Assembly (NCBI GenBank): GCA_001683845.1
Contig: LXQI01000021.1
Span: 51,050-115,049, forward strand
Origin: Erythrobacter sp. ANT-B3C2
GTDB taxonomy: Bacteria; Pseudomonadota; Alphaproteobacteria; Sphingomonadales; Sphingomonadaceae
DNA length: 64,000 nt
Direction of reading: 5' to 3'
The notes under the pieces are model-generated. The model searched no databases, was not told the origin of the DNA, and saw only the letters and a list, made by a program, of their open reading frames with translations. This document shows positions 48,968 to 58,747 of this stretch, piece after piece. How positions within the stretch are numbered: position 1 is the stretch's first letter; the number at the start of each line of letters is the position of its first letter. A program made the position numbers and the translations under genes.

Positions 48968-49543
48968 TCTCAGTTTCCCCATCCACTCGCGTCAGATGTT
49001 AGACGGCGCTGGGCGGCCAGAGTGGGTGGAGCCGACACAATGCCGGATCGCGAAGCCAATGCGCCCCCCCTGACGTGCTCTCCTGAAGTTCCGCCATTCT
49101 GAGCTAGAGCCCTGCAAAATCATGTGGCTTCGTGTCAATGTCGTGGACGCCAAACGGTGCCTCCGCCGCGTTGGCCATTGCGATGGCGGTGAAAGCCATT
49201 ACCCTCTGAAAGGGTGTGTTTGGGCTAAAATCCGCAATCGCAAATTTGAAAGTACCGATCGGGCGGCGCAACCTGCTGGCTGGCGTACATTTCAACACCG
49301 CTTGCTCGTTCCTGTGGCTGATGGGTAGTCTCGTTGAAGAAGAAGCTGAATTGTGCGCTTGTCCCGCAATGGCGCAAGCTCGGGGCGACCTTACTCCTAC
49401 AAGGGTCCGACCACGTGTTCCTGCGAAACGGCGCGCGCGCCGCGAGGGCGGAGGCCGGATTTCATGGCTGATCGACGCGGTGGGCAGGGTCAGCGGTCCC
49501 GCGGACTCACCTCTAATGGCAACTCACATGGGGCGCTGAGCCA

Positions 49544-51904
49544 ATGACCTCGCGCACCAGAACCTCCAAGGCGGAAAGTCCGCAGGCGATCCAGTCCGAT
49601 CGGCTGGCGCTGCTGGAGACGATCGACGCGCGGCTGCGATGGTTGGCCTCGTGGACGATCCACAACGCCAATCATCTGCGCGAAAGCCGCGATGGGCTCA
49701 AGGTCGGCGGTCATCAGGCGTCGTGCGCCTCGATTTCCACGATCATGACGGCATTGTACTTCGAGGCAATCGGCCCCAACGATCGCATTGCCGTGAAGCC
49801 CCACGCCGGGCCGATCCTGCACGCGATCCATTACCTGCTGGGCACCCAGAGCCTGGAACAGCTCAAGGCGTTCCGCGGGTTCAACGGCATGCAGAGCTAT
49901 CCCAGCCGGACCAAGGACCTTATCCCGGTCGACTTCTCGACGGGCTCGGTCGGTCTTGGAGTTGCGGTCACGGCGTTTGCCTCGCTCGTGCAGGAGTACC
50001 TTGTCGCACACAACATGCTGGCGCCCGAAGACACCGGGCGGATGATCGCCTTGTTGGGCGATGCCGAGCTCGACGAGGGCAATATCTACGAATGCCTCAT
50101 CGAGGCCTACAAGCACGACATCCGCAATTGCTGGTGGATCGTCGATTACAATCGCCAAAGTCTCGACGCGACGACCGCAGACAGGATGTTCGACCGGTTC
50201 GGCGACATTTTCGAAACCTGCGGCTGGCGGGTGCTGACGCTGAAGCACGGTAAACTGCAACGGGCAGCGTTCCAACAGCCCGGCGGTTCGAGCCTGCAGG
50301 ATTGGATCGACAGATGTCCCAATGCCGACTTCGCCGCGCTGACATATAGCGGGGGAGCGGCCTGGCGCGAACGATTGACGCGCGACATCGGCAACCGCGA
50401 CGGTGTGTCCGATCTGCTCGCAGGCCACGACGATGCAGCGCTCGCTCGCCTGATGACCAACCTCGGCGGTCATTGCATCGAAACGCTGCTGGATGCCTTC
50501 GCGGAGGCCGACGACGACCGGCCAACCTGCTTCATTGTCTATACGATCAAGGGCTACGGCCTGCCCTTTGCCGGGCACAAGGACAATCACGCGGGCCTGA
50601 TGAATCCCAGCCAGATCGAGGCGCTGCGGGACCAGATGGGAATTGCCCCTGGTGATGAATGGAAGCCCTGGGCCGGGCTGGGCGCCAATAAAGAGGCGAG
50701 GCTTGCGGCATACGTCGATGGCTCGCGGCTCAAGCGAAAGCTGGGCGATCGCGATTGCACAATGGTCCCGATCCCGGACCAACTCCCGGTCCCCGAAGGA
50801 TCCGAGCAATCGACCCAGACCGCATTCGGCAAGATCCTCCTCGATCTCGCCAAGTCGAACCATCCACTTGCCGCCCACCTCGTGACCACCTCGCCCGACG
50901 TCACGGTCTCCACCAACCTTGGTGCATGGGTCAACCAGCGTGGGCTCTATCGGCGGCAGGACACAGTGGACGTCTTCGCCGCCGCACGCATACCCTCGGC
51001 CCAGAAGTGGGCGGCTCGCCCCGCCGGCCAGCACATCGAACTGGGAATTGCCGAGAGCAACCTCTTCCTCCTGCTCGCGGCCGCGGGGATCGCCGGACCT
51101 CTGTTCGGCACGCGCCTGTTTCCCGTGGGCACGGTCTACGACCCGTTCATCGCCCGAGGCCTCGATGCGCTCAACTACGGCTGCTACATGGACAGTCGGT
51201 TCCTCCTCGTCGCCACGCCTTCGGGTCTCACGCTGGGTCCGGAGGGCGGCGCCCATCAATCGATCAATTCCCCGCTGATCGGTATCGGCCAACCCGGGCT
51301 CACCTATTACGAGCCGGCTTACGCCGACGAGCTTGCGCTTCTAATGCAGCACTCTTTCAACCACATCCAGGCACCCGGGGGAGGTTCCGTCTACCTGCGG
51401 CTGTCGACGCGGAGCATTGAGCAAATTGAGCGCGAAGGCGATCATTGGCAGAGCGGCGCCGTCAAGGGCGGTTACTGGCTGAAGCAGCCCGCTCCGGGAT
51501 CAGAAGCCGCAATTGTGGTAACCGGCGCAATTCTCCCCGAGGCACTTGAGGCGTGGGAGCAATTGCAGGATGATATTCCTGGGATGGGCCTGATGGCAGT
51601 CACCTCGCCCGATCTGCTCCATCGGGGGTGGTCCGACGCGCGTGCCGCCCGTTGGAACGAGGGGCCGGGCGAACCGGCCCAGATCGCAACCCTCCTCGGC
51701 TCGCTGTCACCGACAGCCGGCCTCGTAACGGTGATCGACGGCAGTCCCGCGACGCTCTCATGGATCGGAGGGGTGCGCGGGAACCGTGTGTCTCCCCTGG
51801 GCACCGACCGATTTGGACAGACAGGCGATCTTCCCGATCTCTACCGGGAGTACCGACTGGACGCCCGCGCCATCCTGGACGCCGCCGCGGAGCTGTTTTT
51901 GTGA
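49544..51904 (+). CDS. Transketolase-like / homodimeric pyruvate dehydrogenase E1-like (AceE-like) protein
   Basis: 'KPHAGPILHAIHYLLGTQSLEQLKAFRGFNGMQSYPSRTKDLIPVDFSTGSVGLGVAVTAFASL', ThDP motif region 'ALLGDAELDEGNIYECLIEAYKHDIRNCWWIVDYNRQSLD'. Confidence 0.88.
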   Translation: MTSRTRTSKAESPQAIQSDRLALLETIDARLRWLASWTIHNANHLRESRDGLKVGGHQASCASISTIMTALYFEAIGPNDRIAVKPHAGPILHAIHYLLGTQSLEQLKAFRGFNGMQSYPSRTKDLIPVDFSTGSVGLGVAVTAFASLVQEYLVAHNMLAPEDTGRMIALLGDAELDEGNIYECLIEAYKHDIRNCWWIVDYNRQSLDATTADRMFDRFGDIFETCGWRVLTLKHGKLQRAAFQQPGGSSLQDWIDRCPNADFAALTYSGGAAWRERLTRDIGNRDGVSDLLAGHDDAALARLMTNLGGHCIETLLDAFAEADDDRPTCFIVYTIKGYGLPFAGHKDNHAGLMNPSQIEALRDQMGIAPGDEWKPWAGLGANKEARLAAYVDGSRLKRKLGDRDCTMVPIPDQLPVPEGSEQSTQTAFGKILLDLAKSNHPLAAHLVTTSPDVTVSTNLGAWVNQRGLYRRQDTVDVFAAARIPSAQKWAARPAGQHIELGIAESNLFLLLAAAGIAGPLFGTRLFPVGTVYDPFIARGLDALNYGCYMDSRFLLVATPSGLTLGPEGGAHQSINSPLIGIGQPGLTYYEPAYADELALLMQHSFNHIQAPGGGSVYLRLSTRSIEQIEREGDHWQSGAVKGGYWLKQPAPGSEAAIVVTGAILPEALEAWEQLQDDIPGMGLMAVTSPDLLHRGWSDARAARWNEGPGEPAQIATLLGSLSPTAGLVTVIDGSPATLSWIGGVRGNRVSPLGTDRFGQTGDLPDLYREYRLDARAILDAAAELFL

Positions 51905-52008
51905 CTCCCGATTTGATCACCATCGACGACGTGCGCGCCGCCGCGGCTGCTTTCGACCGCAGGATCGACGATACCCGTTTGTGCATTCGCCAACACTGTC
52001 GAACCTGA
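51901..52008 (+). pseudogene. N-terminal remnant of a threonine dehydratase-like gene
   Basis: GTG start overlapping upstream TGA; 'VTPDLITIDDVRAAAAAFDRRIDDTRL' resembles threonine ammonia-lyase N-termini, then unrelated residues and a stop next to tRNA-Arg. Confidence 0.65.
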
Positions 52009-52011
52009 AAC

Positions 52012-52088
52012 TGGTGCGCCCTGGTGGACTCGAACCACCGGCCTCAGGATTAGAAGTCCCGTGCTCTATCCAGCTGAGCTAAGGGCGC
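52012..52088 (-). tRNA. tRNA-Arg (TCT)
   Basis: Reverse complement GCGCCCTTAGCTCAGCTGGATAGAGCACGGGACTTCTAATCCTGAGGCCGGTGGTTCGAGTCCACCAGGGCGCACCA, anticodon TCT. Confidence 0.97.
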
Positions 52089-52146
52089 GCCGCGGCGCGA
52101 CATAGCGCGCTTTACCCGAACCGCAAATCGACGCTAAACACGAGGC

Positions 52147-52905
52147 ATGACGGGCGAACCGGCACGGCTGGACGGCGCCCAGGGCGCGGGCATGCGCTTT
52201 CGCTATCTCGATTATCTGATGGCCGCCTTCGTCGCCATCCTGCTGCTCTCCAACATCATCGGCGCGGCCAAGCCCAGCTACATCGTGCTGCCCTCGGGCG
52301 CCGAATGGTCGTTCGGCGCGGGGGTGCTGTTCTTCCCGATCAGCTACATCATCGGCGACGTGCTGACCGAGGTGTATGGCTATGCGCAGGCGCGGCGGGT
52401 GATCTGGACGGGCTTTGCCGCGCTCATCTTCATGGGTTTCATGGCCGCGGTGGTGGTCGCGCTGCCCCCGGCCGAGGGCTGGCCGGGCCAGGAGGCCTAT
52501 GAATTCGTGTTCGGCAACAGCTGGCGGATCGTCGGCGCCTCAATCCTGGCCTTCTGGGTCGGCGAATTCGTCAACGCCTTCGTCCTCGCAAGGCTGAAGG
52601 TGGCGACCAACGGCCGGTTCCTGTGGCTGCGCACGATTGGCTCCACCTTCGTTGGCCAGGGGCTCGACAGCGCGATCTTCTACCCGCTGGCCTTTTGGGG
52701 GCTCGCCGGTTGGCCGCCCGAGCTGATGCTGCAGGTGGTCCTCTCGCAATGGCTGATCAAGACCGCGTGGGAGGCGCTGCTCACCCCCGTCACCTACGGC
52801 GTCGTGGGCTTCCTCAAGCGGCGCGAGGGGGTCGAGGTGTTCGACGCGGATACGGATTTCTCGCCCTTCGCCCGCTCCAACGGCGGTGCCCCGGCCGGCG
52901 AGTAA
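52147..52905 (+). CDS. Queuosine precursor transporter (YhhQ-like)
   Basis: 'FPISYIIGDVLTEVYGYAQARRVIWTGF', 'RTIGSTFVGQGLDSAIFYPLAF'. Confidence 0.9.
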   Translation: MTGEPARLDGAQGAGMRFRYLDYLMAAFVAILLLSNIIGAAKPSYIVLPSGAEWSFGAGVLFFPISYIIGDVLTEVYGYAQARRVIWTGFAALIFMGFMAAVVVALPPAEGWPGQEAYEFVFGNSWRIVGASILAFWVGEFVNAFVLARLKVATNGRFLWLRTIGSTFVGQGLDSAIFYPLAFWGLAGWPPELMLQVVLSQWLIKTAWEALLTPVTYGVVGFLKRREGVEVFDADTDFSPFARSNGGAPAGE

Positions 52906-52930
52906 GGGGGCGCGACCGCGCGCCGGCGGA

Positions 52931-53158
52931 TCAATCCGCCAGCAGCGCGATCGCGAGATAGAGGAGAATGAAGCTGCCGATGCCCAGCACCGCGCCGAGC
53001 ACGAAGACGATCCGCACGGTCAGCGGGTCCCAGCCGAAGTGCCGCGCCATCCCCGAGCAGACGCCCAGCAGCTTGCCGTTGGGCTTGTCCAGCCGGAACT
53101 TGCCCGGCGCCTCGTCCGCTGGCCGGACGAGGTCGCTCCGGCGGTTATGATCGCTCAT
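52931..53158 (-). CDS. PspC domain-containing protein
   Basis: 'KFRLDKPNGKLLGVCSGMARHFGWDPLTVRIVFVLGAVLG'. Confidence 0.88.
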   Translation of the reverse strand: MSDHNRRSDLVRPADEAPGKFRLDKPNGKLLGVCSGMARHFGWDPLTVRIVFVLGAVLGIGSFILLYLAIALLAD

Positions 53159-53286
53159 GCGATCAGCCCGGAAACGGCGCTCATCTGCGGGCCGGTGGAG
53201 AAGCTCGCAATCAGCAGCGTGGCGGTGAGGGCGGCGGCGCTCAGGCCGGCGAACGCGTGACGGACGAAGTGCGAAATGTTGCTCAT
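53155..53286 (-). CDS. Small membrane hypothetical protein
   Basis: 'MSNISHFVRHAFAGLSAAALTATLLIASFSTGPQMSAVSGLIA'; overlaps pspC-like start. Confidence 0.6.
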   Translation of the reverse strand: MSNISHFVRHAFAGLSAAALTATLLIASFSTGPQMSAVSGLIA

Positions 53287-53528
53287 GATGGTGTTCCCTT
53301 CTTGCCGGGCAGCCTGTCCGCCCGGATGTCCAATGTGTTGCAGGGGGCGTGCCAGTTTGCGAAAGGCCAAGTTAATCAGGGGTTTAGCCAAAACAGCTCG
53401 TCGCGCGCCGCGCACGCTTCGCCGAGACTTGGCAAGATCCGCCAACCTGTGGCATCCACCTTTGCGCTTTGCCGCCGGCTGGCCGATCGCCTAAACCGGC
53501 ACGCTTCGCACTCCCCGCTTCAGGACCC

Positions 53529-54632
53529 ATGACGCTCGACCGGATCACCCTTGCCAGCTTCCGCAATCATGGTTCAACCACGCTAGAAGGCGCCGGCCGG
53601 CTGAACCTGCTGGTGGGCGAAAACGGCGCGGGCAAGACCAACGTGCTGGAGGCGCTCTCGCTGTTTGCCCCCGGGCGGGGCCTGCGTCGCGCGCAACTGG
53701 CCGAGATTGCGCTGGCGGAGCCCGCCGAGCGCCCGGAGAGCAGCGCCGGTTTCGCGATCAGCGCACGGCTTGATCCCGGCGATGGCGGCGAGCCGGTGGT
53801 GCTGGGTACCGGCACCGCGCCCGAGCGGCCGGGCCGCCGGCTGGTGCAGGTCAACGGCGCCGAGGCGAGCGCCGCCAGCCTCGCCGAATGGCTGGCGATC
53901 GGCTGGCTGACTCCGGCGATGGACGGCCTGTTCACCGATAGTGCGGGCGCACGGCGGCGCTATCTCGACCGTTTGGCGGTAGCGCTGTTTCCCGATCATG
54001 CCACCATCGCCGCGCGCTTCGAGCGGGCGCTGCGCGAGCGCAATCGCCTACTAGCCGAGCCCGGCACCGATGCCGCCTGGTTCCTCTCGGGCGAGAAGCA
54101 GTTGGCCGAAGCGGGAGCGGCGCTGGCTCAGCGGCGCGCGGCGCTGGTGGAGCGCCTCTCCGCCGCCCTAGCTTCCGAGCCGGAGCAACCCTTCGCCCGC
54201 CCGCTGCTCACCTCTCGTCCCGGCGGCCCCGCCACGGCCGAGGCGCTGGCCGAGACGCTCGCCGCCAGCCGCACGCGTGATCGCGAGGCCGGCCGGACGC
54301 TGACCGGCCCGCACCGCGACGAACTGGCGGTGGTGATGGCCGGCAAGCACCAGCCCGCCGCCGCCTGCTCCACCGGCGAGCAGAAAGCGATGCTGATCGC
54401 CCTCACCCTCGCCCATGCCGCGCTGGCCAGCGCCGGGCGCCCGAGCGTGCTGCTGCTCGACGAGGTGGCCGCGCATCTCGATCCGCTGCGGCGCGAAGCG
54501 CTGTTCGAGCGGCTGCGCGCCGGCGCCGCGCAAGTCTGGCTGACCGGCACCGAACCGACTCCTTTCGCCGCCATCACCGGAGAGGCAGCGGTCTGGCGGG
54601 TGGCCGGCGGCACGGTGGAACGGGTGGGCTGA
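53529..54632 (+). CDS. recF: DNA replication/repair protein RecF
   Basis: 'LTLASFRNHGSTTLEGAGRLNLLVGENGAGKTNVLEALSLFAPGRGLRRA', 'VLLLDEVAAHLDPLRREALFE'. Confidence 0.94.
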   Translation: MTLDRITLASFRNHGSTTLEGAGRLNLLVGENGAGKTNVLEALSLFAPGRGLRRAQLAEIALAEPAERPESSAGFAISARLDPGDGGEPVVLGTGTAPERPGRRLVQVNGAEASAASLAEWLAIGWLTPAMDGLFTDSAGARRRYLDRLAVALFPDHATIAARFERALRERNRLLAEPGTDAAWFLSGEKQLAEAGAALAQRRAALVERLSAALASEPEQPFARPLLTSRPGGPATAEALAETLAASRTRDREAGRTLTGPHRDELAVVMAGKHQPAAACSTGEQKAMLIALTLAHAALASAGRPSVLLLDEVAAHLDPLRREALFERLRAGAAQVWLTGTEPTPFAAITGEAAVWRVAGGTVERVG

Positions 54633-54692
54633 TACGCGCTCCTTGGCGGATTTCGGATCAGGCGCCGCCGCCTCTGTTGCAGAAGATGCGCC

Positions 54693-55403
54693 TCAGCCCT
54701 CGTCCTCGGGCAGCGCTTCCGCCACCGCATCCACGGTCGCCGCCACCATTGCCTCGATACCTTGCGCGGTCGGGTGGATGCGGTCGGGTTGGACGAGGCC
54801 GGGTCGGATCAGCACCGGCTCCATGAAGAACGGCACCAGCGCCGCGTCGTAGCGTTCGGCCAGCGCGGAGTAGATCGAATCGAACGCCCGCACATATTCC
54901 ACGCCCAGATTGGGCGGCGCGCGTATCCCCATCAGCAGCACCGGAATGCCCCGCGCCTCCAGTTCGGCCAGCATCGCATCAAGATTCTCGCGGGTCTGCT
55001 CGGGCGGCAGCCCGCGGAGCAAATCGTTGCCGCCCAGCTCCACGATCACAAGGTCCGGCACGCGCTTCTCATTGTCGAGCACGAAGCCCAGCCGCTGGCG
55101 CCCGGCGGCGGTGGTATCGCCCGAAACGCCGGCATTGCTCACCCGCGCATTCACGCCGCGCTCGCGCAACACCGCCTCCAGCCGCGCCGGATAGCTCTCG
55201 CCCTCCTCCAGCCCATAGCCCGCGAACAGGCTGTCGCCAAACGCGAGGATGCGCCGCTCGGGCCCGCTCATCTCGGCCCGCGAGCCGACAGCAGCCGCAG
55301 CGCCATCGCCCCCGGCCGCGCGGCGCTCCGGCGCCTCTGCCACCGGCTCCGCACCGCAACCGGCGAGCGCCAGCACCGCCACCATCAAACCAACCACGCG
55401 CAT
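54693..55403 (-). CDS. SGNH arylesterase / TesA-like lipoprotein
   Basis: 'LAFGDSLFAGYGLEEGESYPARLEAVLRERG', 'LVIVELGGNDLLRGLPPEQTRENLDAML', 'DRIHPTAQG'; lipobox 'LALAGCG'. Confidence 0.92.
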   Translation of the reverse strand: MRVVGLMVAVLALAGCGAEPVAEAPERRAAGGDGAAAAVGSRAEMSGPERRILAFGDSLFAGYGLEEGESYPARLEAVLRERGVNARVSNAGVSGDTTAAGRQRLGFVLDNEKRVPDLVIVELGGNDLLRGLPPEQTRENLDAMLAELEARGIPVLLMGIRAPPNLGVEYVRAFDSIYSALAERYDAALVPFFMEPVLIRPGLVQPDRIHPTAQGIEAMVAATVDAVAEALPEDEG

Positions 55404-55448
55404 GCTCGCCTCCTTGTCCGCGCGGGTTAGCTATGCCATCGCACCCGC

Positions 55449-56216
55449 GTGACAAGTCCCCCGGCCATCGCGGCGCGCGATCTTCGCCTCACCCTTGGCG
55501 AAGGCTCCGCCGCCGTCCCCATCCTCAAGGGCATCGACCTCACCGTGCAAACGGGCGAGACGCTGGCGCTGCTCGGCCCCTCGGGCTCCGGCAAAAGCTC
55601 GCTGATGGCGGTGCTGACCGGGCTGGAACGCGCCAGCGGCGGCACGCTGCAAGTCGCCGGCGCCGATTTCGCCGCGCTGGACGAGGATGCGCTGGCGCTC
55701 GCCCGGCGCGGGCGAATCGGCATTGTGCTGCAGGCCTTCCACCTGCTGCCCACGATGAACGCGCAGGAAAACGTCGCCACCCCGCTCGAACTCGCCGGCA
55801 TGCCCGATGCGTGGGATCGCGCGGCACGGGAGCTGGGGGCGGTGGGCCTCGGCCATCGTCTCACCCACTATCCGGCGCAGCTTTCGGGCGGCGAGCAGCA
55901 GCGCGTCGCCATCGCCCGCGCGCTCGCCCCGCGCCCGCCGCTGGTCTTTGCCGACGAGCCGACCGGCAACCTCGATGCGGTTACCGGCGGCGAGATCGTC
56001 GAGCTGCTGTTCGCCCGCCGCGCCGAGACTGGCGCCACGCTGATCATCATCACGCATGACGAAGCGCTCGCCACCCGCTGCGAGCGCGTCATCACTCTGG
56101 CCGACGGGCAAATCGCCAGCGACACCGCCAGCGACCCAGACAGCGACCCAGACAGCGACACCGCCAACGCCTCGGCCAACTCCGCCGACATCCCGCTCGA
56201 CACCGCCGCGCAATGA
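55449..56216 (+). CDS. ABC transporter ATP-binding protein
   Basis: Walker A 'GPSGSGKSSL', signature 'LSGGEQQRVAIARAL', Walker B 'LVFADEP'. Confidence 0.94.
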   Translation: MTSPPAIAARDLRLTLGEGSAAVPILKGIDLTVQTGETLALLGPSGSGKSSLMAVLTGLERASGGTLQVAGADFAALDEDALALARRGRIGIVLQAFHLLPTMNAQENVATPLELAGMPDAWDRAARELGAVGLGHRLTHYPAQLSGGEQQRVAIARALAPRPPLVFADEPTGNLDAVTGGEIVELLFARRAETGATLIIITHDEALATRCERVITLADGQIASDTASDPDSDPDSDTANASANSADIPLDTAAQ

Positions 56217-58744
56217 GCGCGCCGCTCCGCGCACTCGGCTGGGCGGCCGCCTGGCGCATCGCCCGGCGCGATCTGCACCGCCGCTTCCGCGGCCTGCGCC
56301 TGCTGCTCGTCTGCCTGTTCCTCGGCGTGGGCGCGCTAGCGGCGATCGGCACACTCACCGCGGCGATCCGCGGCGAACTGTCCACCCAGGGCCAGGTGCT
56401 GCTCGGCGGCGATATCGAGGTCGAGGTATGGCAGCGTCCGCTCTCGGACGAAGAGACCGCGCTGCTCGAAAGCTACGGCACGGTCTCGCAAGGCCTGCGG
56501 CTGCAGGCGATGGCCAGCACCGAAAGCGCCGCGACCCCGGTGGAGCTCAAGGCGGTCGATGCCAACTGGCCGCTCTACGGCTCGCTGGTGCTCGATGGCG
56601 GGAGCCGCATGGGCGCCCCGCCCCCCGGACAGGCGTGGCTGGCGGAGGGCGCGGCCGAGCGGCTGAACGTGCGCCCGGGCGACCTCATCCGCATCGGCAG
56701 CGAGAGCCTGCGCGTGGCGGGCATCATCGCCGACGAGCCCGACCGACTGAGCGAGGGCTTCCAGCTCGGCCAGACGGTGATCGTCCCGTTCGATTTCCCC
56801 CGCGCCGCCGGCCTCATCGCGCCCGGCTCGATGTACGAGACCAAGACTCGCCTGCGCTTCGCCTCCGAGCAGGACCCGGACGAGGTGGCCGAAGCCATCG
56901 AGAGCCGCTTCCCCGGGGCCGGGCTCGATCTGCGCACCCGCAATCGCGCCTCGCCCGGTGCCGAACGCTTCGTGGGCCGAATGGGCGAATTCCTCACGCT
57001 GGTGGGCCTTGCCGCGCTGGTGATCGCCGGCATTGGCATCGGCGGCGGCGTCGCCTCGTATCTGGAGGCGCGCCGGGCGAGCATCGCCACGCTCAAGATC
57101 CTGGGCGCCACCAGCGGAGACATCGCGCGGATCTATTCGCTGCAGGTCGGCGTGGCGGCGCTGGCGGGCTCCCTCGCCGGGCTGGCGGTGGGAGTGCTGG
57201 TGACGCCGCTACTGGCCGCCGCACTGGGCGAGCTGCTTCCGGTGGACACGGGGCTGGTGATCGACCCGCCCTCGCTGCTGCGCGCCGCGCTGTTCGGCCT
57301 GCTGGTGGTGCTGGTGTTCGCCGCCCCGCCGCTGATCCGCGCGCGCGATTTCCCCGCCATGGCGCTGATGCGCGCGCGCGTCTCGCCGCTGGCACAGGCC
57401 TGGCGCGGAGCGGCAAAACCGGTCGGCCTCGGGCTGCTGGGAATCGTCCTACTGGCGGTGCTGGGCTCCCCCCAGCCCTGGCTCAATGCGCTGTTCCTCG
57501 CCGGAGCGGCAGCGCTGCTGGCGCTGCTCGCCGGGCTCGGAATGCTGATCCGCCGCTTCGCCGCCCGCGCGCCGCGACCGTCCAATCCCATCGCCCGCGC
57601 GGCGCTGGCCAATCTCCACCGGCCCGGCGCCTCCACCTCTTCGCTGGTCACCGCGCTCGGCTTCGGCCTCTCCGCCTTCGTGCTGCTGGCGGCGGTGGAA
57701 ACCAGCCTCGATGCCAATATCCAGCGCAGCGTTCCGGAGCGCGCGCCCGATTATTTCATGCTCGATATCCCGCGCGACCGGCTCACCGAGTTCGAGACGC
57801 TGGTTGAACAGCGCGCCCCCGGCGCCGTGGTCGAGACGGTGCCCACCCTGCGCGGCGCGATCCTCGCCTACGGTCCGCCGGACGAGCAGATCATTGTCTC
57901 CCAACTGGAAGAACTGCCCGAAGGCGCCTGGGCGCTGCGCGGCGAGCGCGGGCTCACCTATGCGCCCAGCCTGCCGCAGGGCAATTCGCTGGTCGCGGGC
58001 GAATGGTGGCCACGGGATTACCGCGGAACCCCGCTGGTCAGCGTGGACGAGGAGTTGGCCAAAGCGGCTGGCCTCGCCATCGGCGATACGCTCACCGTCG
58101 GCCTGCTCGGCGTGGAGCGCACCGCGCGCATCGCCAATCTGCGCCGGATCGATTGGGAGAGCCTGGGCTTCAACTACGTGCTGGTGTTCTCCCCCAACAC
58201 CTTCGACGATGCGCCGCACAATCTTGCCGCCACCATCGCCCTGCCCCCAGGCGAGCGCGCCAGCGGCCTGCTGGGCGACATGGTGCGCACCTTCCCCTCC
58301 AGCCAGGTGATCGAGGTCGGCCCGCTGCTGGTGCAGGCCCGCGCCATTCTCGAACAGGTGGCGCTGGCGATCCTCGCCGCCTCGGGCGTGGCGGTGCTGG
58401 CGGGCCTCGCGGTGCTGCTGGGCGCGATCGCCTCGGCCCGTGCGCAGCGCACTTACGATAGCGTGATCCTGCGCGTGCTCGGCGCCAGCAGCCGCCAGCT
58501 GCTGCTGCTCCAACTGGCGGAATTCGCCATGCTCGCGGCGGTGCTGGGGGTAGTGGCGCTGCTGTTGGGCAGCGCCCTCGCCTGGGGAATCGTCACCCAG
58601 CTGTTCGAGTTCGACTGGCTGCCCGATTGGAACCGCGTGCTGGCGGTGCTGGGCGGCGGCGTGGGGCTGGTACTGGTATTCGCGCTGGCCGCATCGCTCC
58701 CGGTGCTGCGCGCCCGCCCCTCGCAGAGCCTGCGCACTCTGTAA
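56213..58744 (+). CDS. ABC transporter permease (FtsX/MacB-like)
   Basis: 843 aa with FtsX-like TM bundles; ATGA overlap with ATPase gene; 'ASIATLKILGATSGDIARIYSLQVG'. Confidence 0.93.
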   Translation: MSAPLRALGWAAAWRIARRDLHRRFRGLRLLLVCLFLGVGALAAIGTLTAAIRGELSTQGQVLLGGDIEVEVWQRPLSDEETALLESYGTVSQGLRLQAMASTESAATPVELKAVDANWPLYGSLVLDGGSRMGAPPPGQAWLAEGAAERLNVRPGDLIRIGSESLRVAGIIADEPDRLSEGFQLGQTVIVPFDFPRAAGLIAPGSMYETKTRLRFASEQDPDEVAEAIESRFPGAGLDLRTRNRASPGAERFVGRMGEFLTLVGLAALVIAGIGIGGGVASYLEARRASIATLKILGATSGDIARIYSLQVGVAALAGSLAGLAVGVLVTPLLAAALGELLPVDTGLVIDPPSLLRAALFGLLVVLVFAAPPLIRARDFPAMALMRARVSPLAQAWRGAAKPVGLGLLGIVLLAVLGSPQPWLNALFLAGAAALLALLAGLGMLIRRFAARAPRPSNPIARAALANLHRPGASTSSLVTALGFGLSAFVLLAAVETSLDANIQRSVPERAPDYFMLDIPRDRLTEFETLVEQRAPGAVVETVPTLRGAILAYGPPDEQIIVSQLEELPEGAWALRGERGLTYAPSLPQGNSLVAGEWWPRDYRGTPLVSVDEELAKAAGLAIGDTLTVGLLGVERTARIANLRRIDWESLGFNYVLVFSPNTFDDAPHNLAATIALPPGERASGLLGDMVRTFPSSQVIEVGPLLVQARAILEQVALAILAASGVAVLAGLAVLLGAIASARAQRTYDSVILRVLGASSRQLLLLQLAEFAMLAAVLGVVALLLGSALAWGIVTQLFEFDWLPDWNRVLAVLGGGVGLVLVFALAASLPVLRARPSQSLRTL

Positions 58745-58747
58745 CCC

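Noticed and set aside
56056-57807. 583-aa alternate-frame ORF over the ABC permease
   Set aside because: Arg/Ala/Pro-rich out-of-frame translation of the FtsX-like permease.
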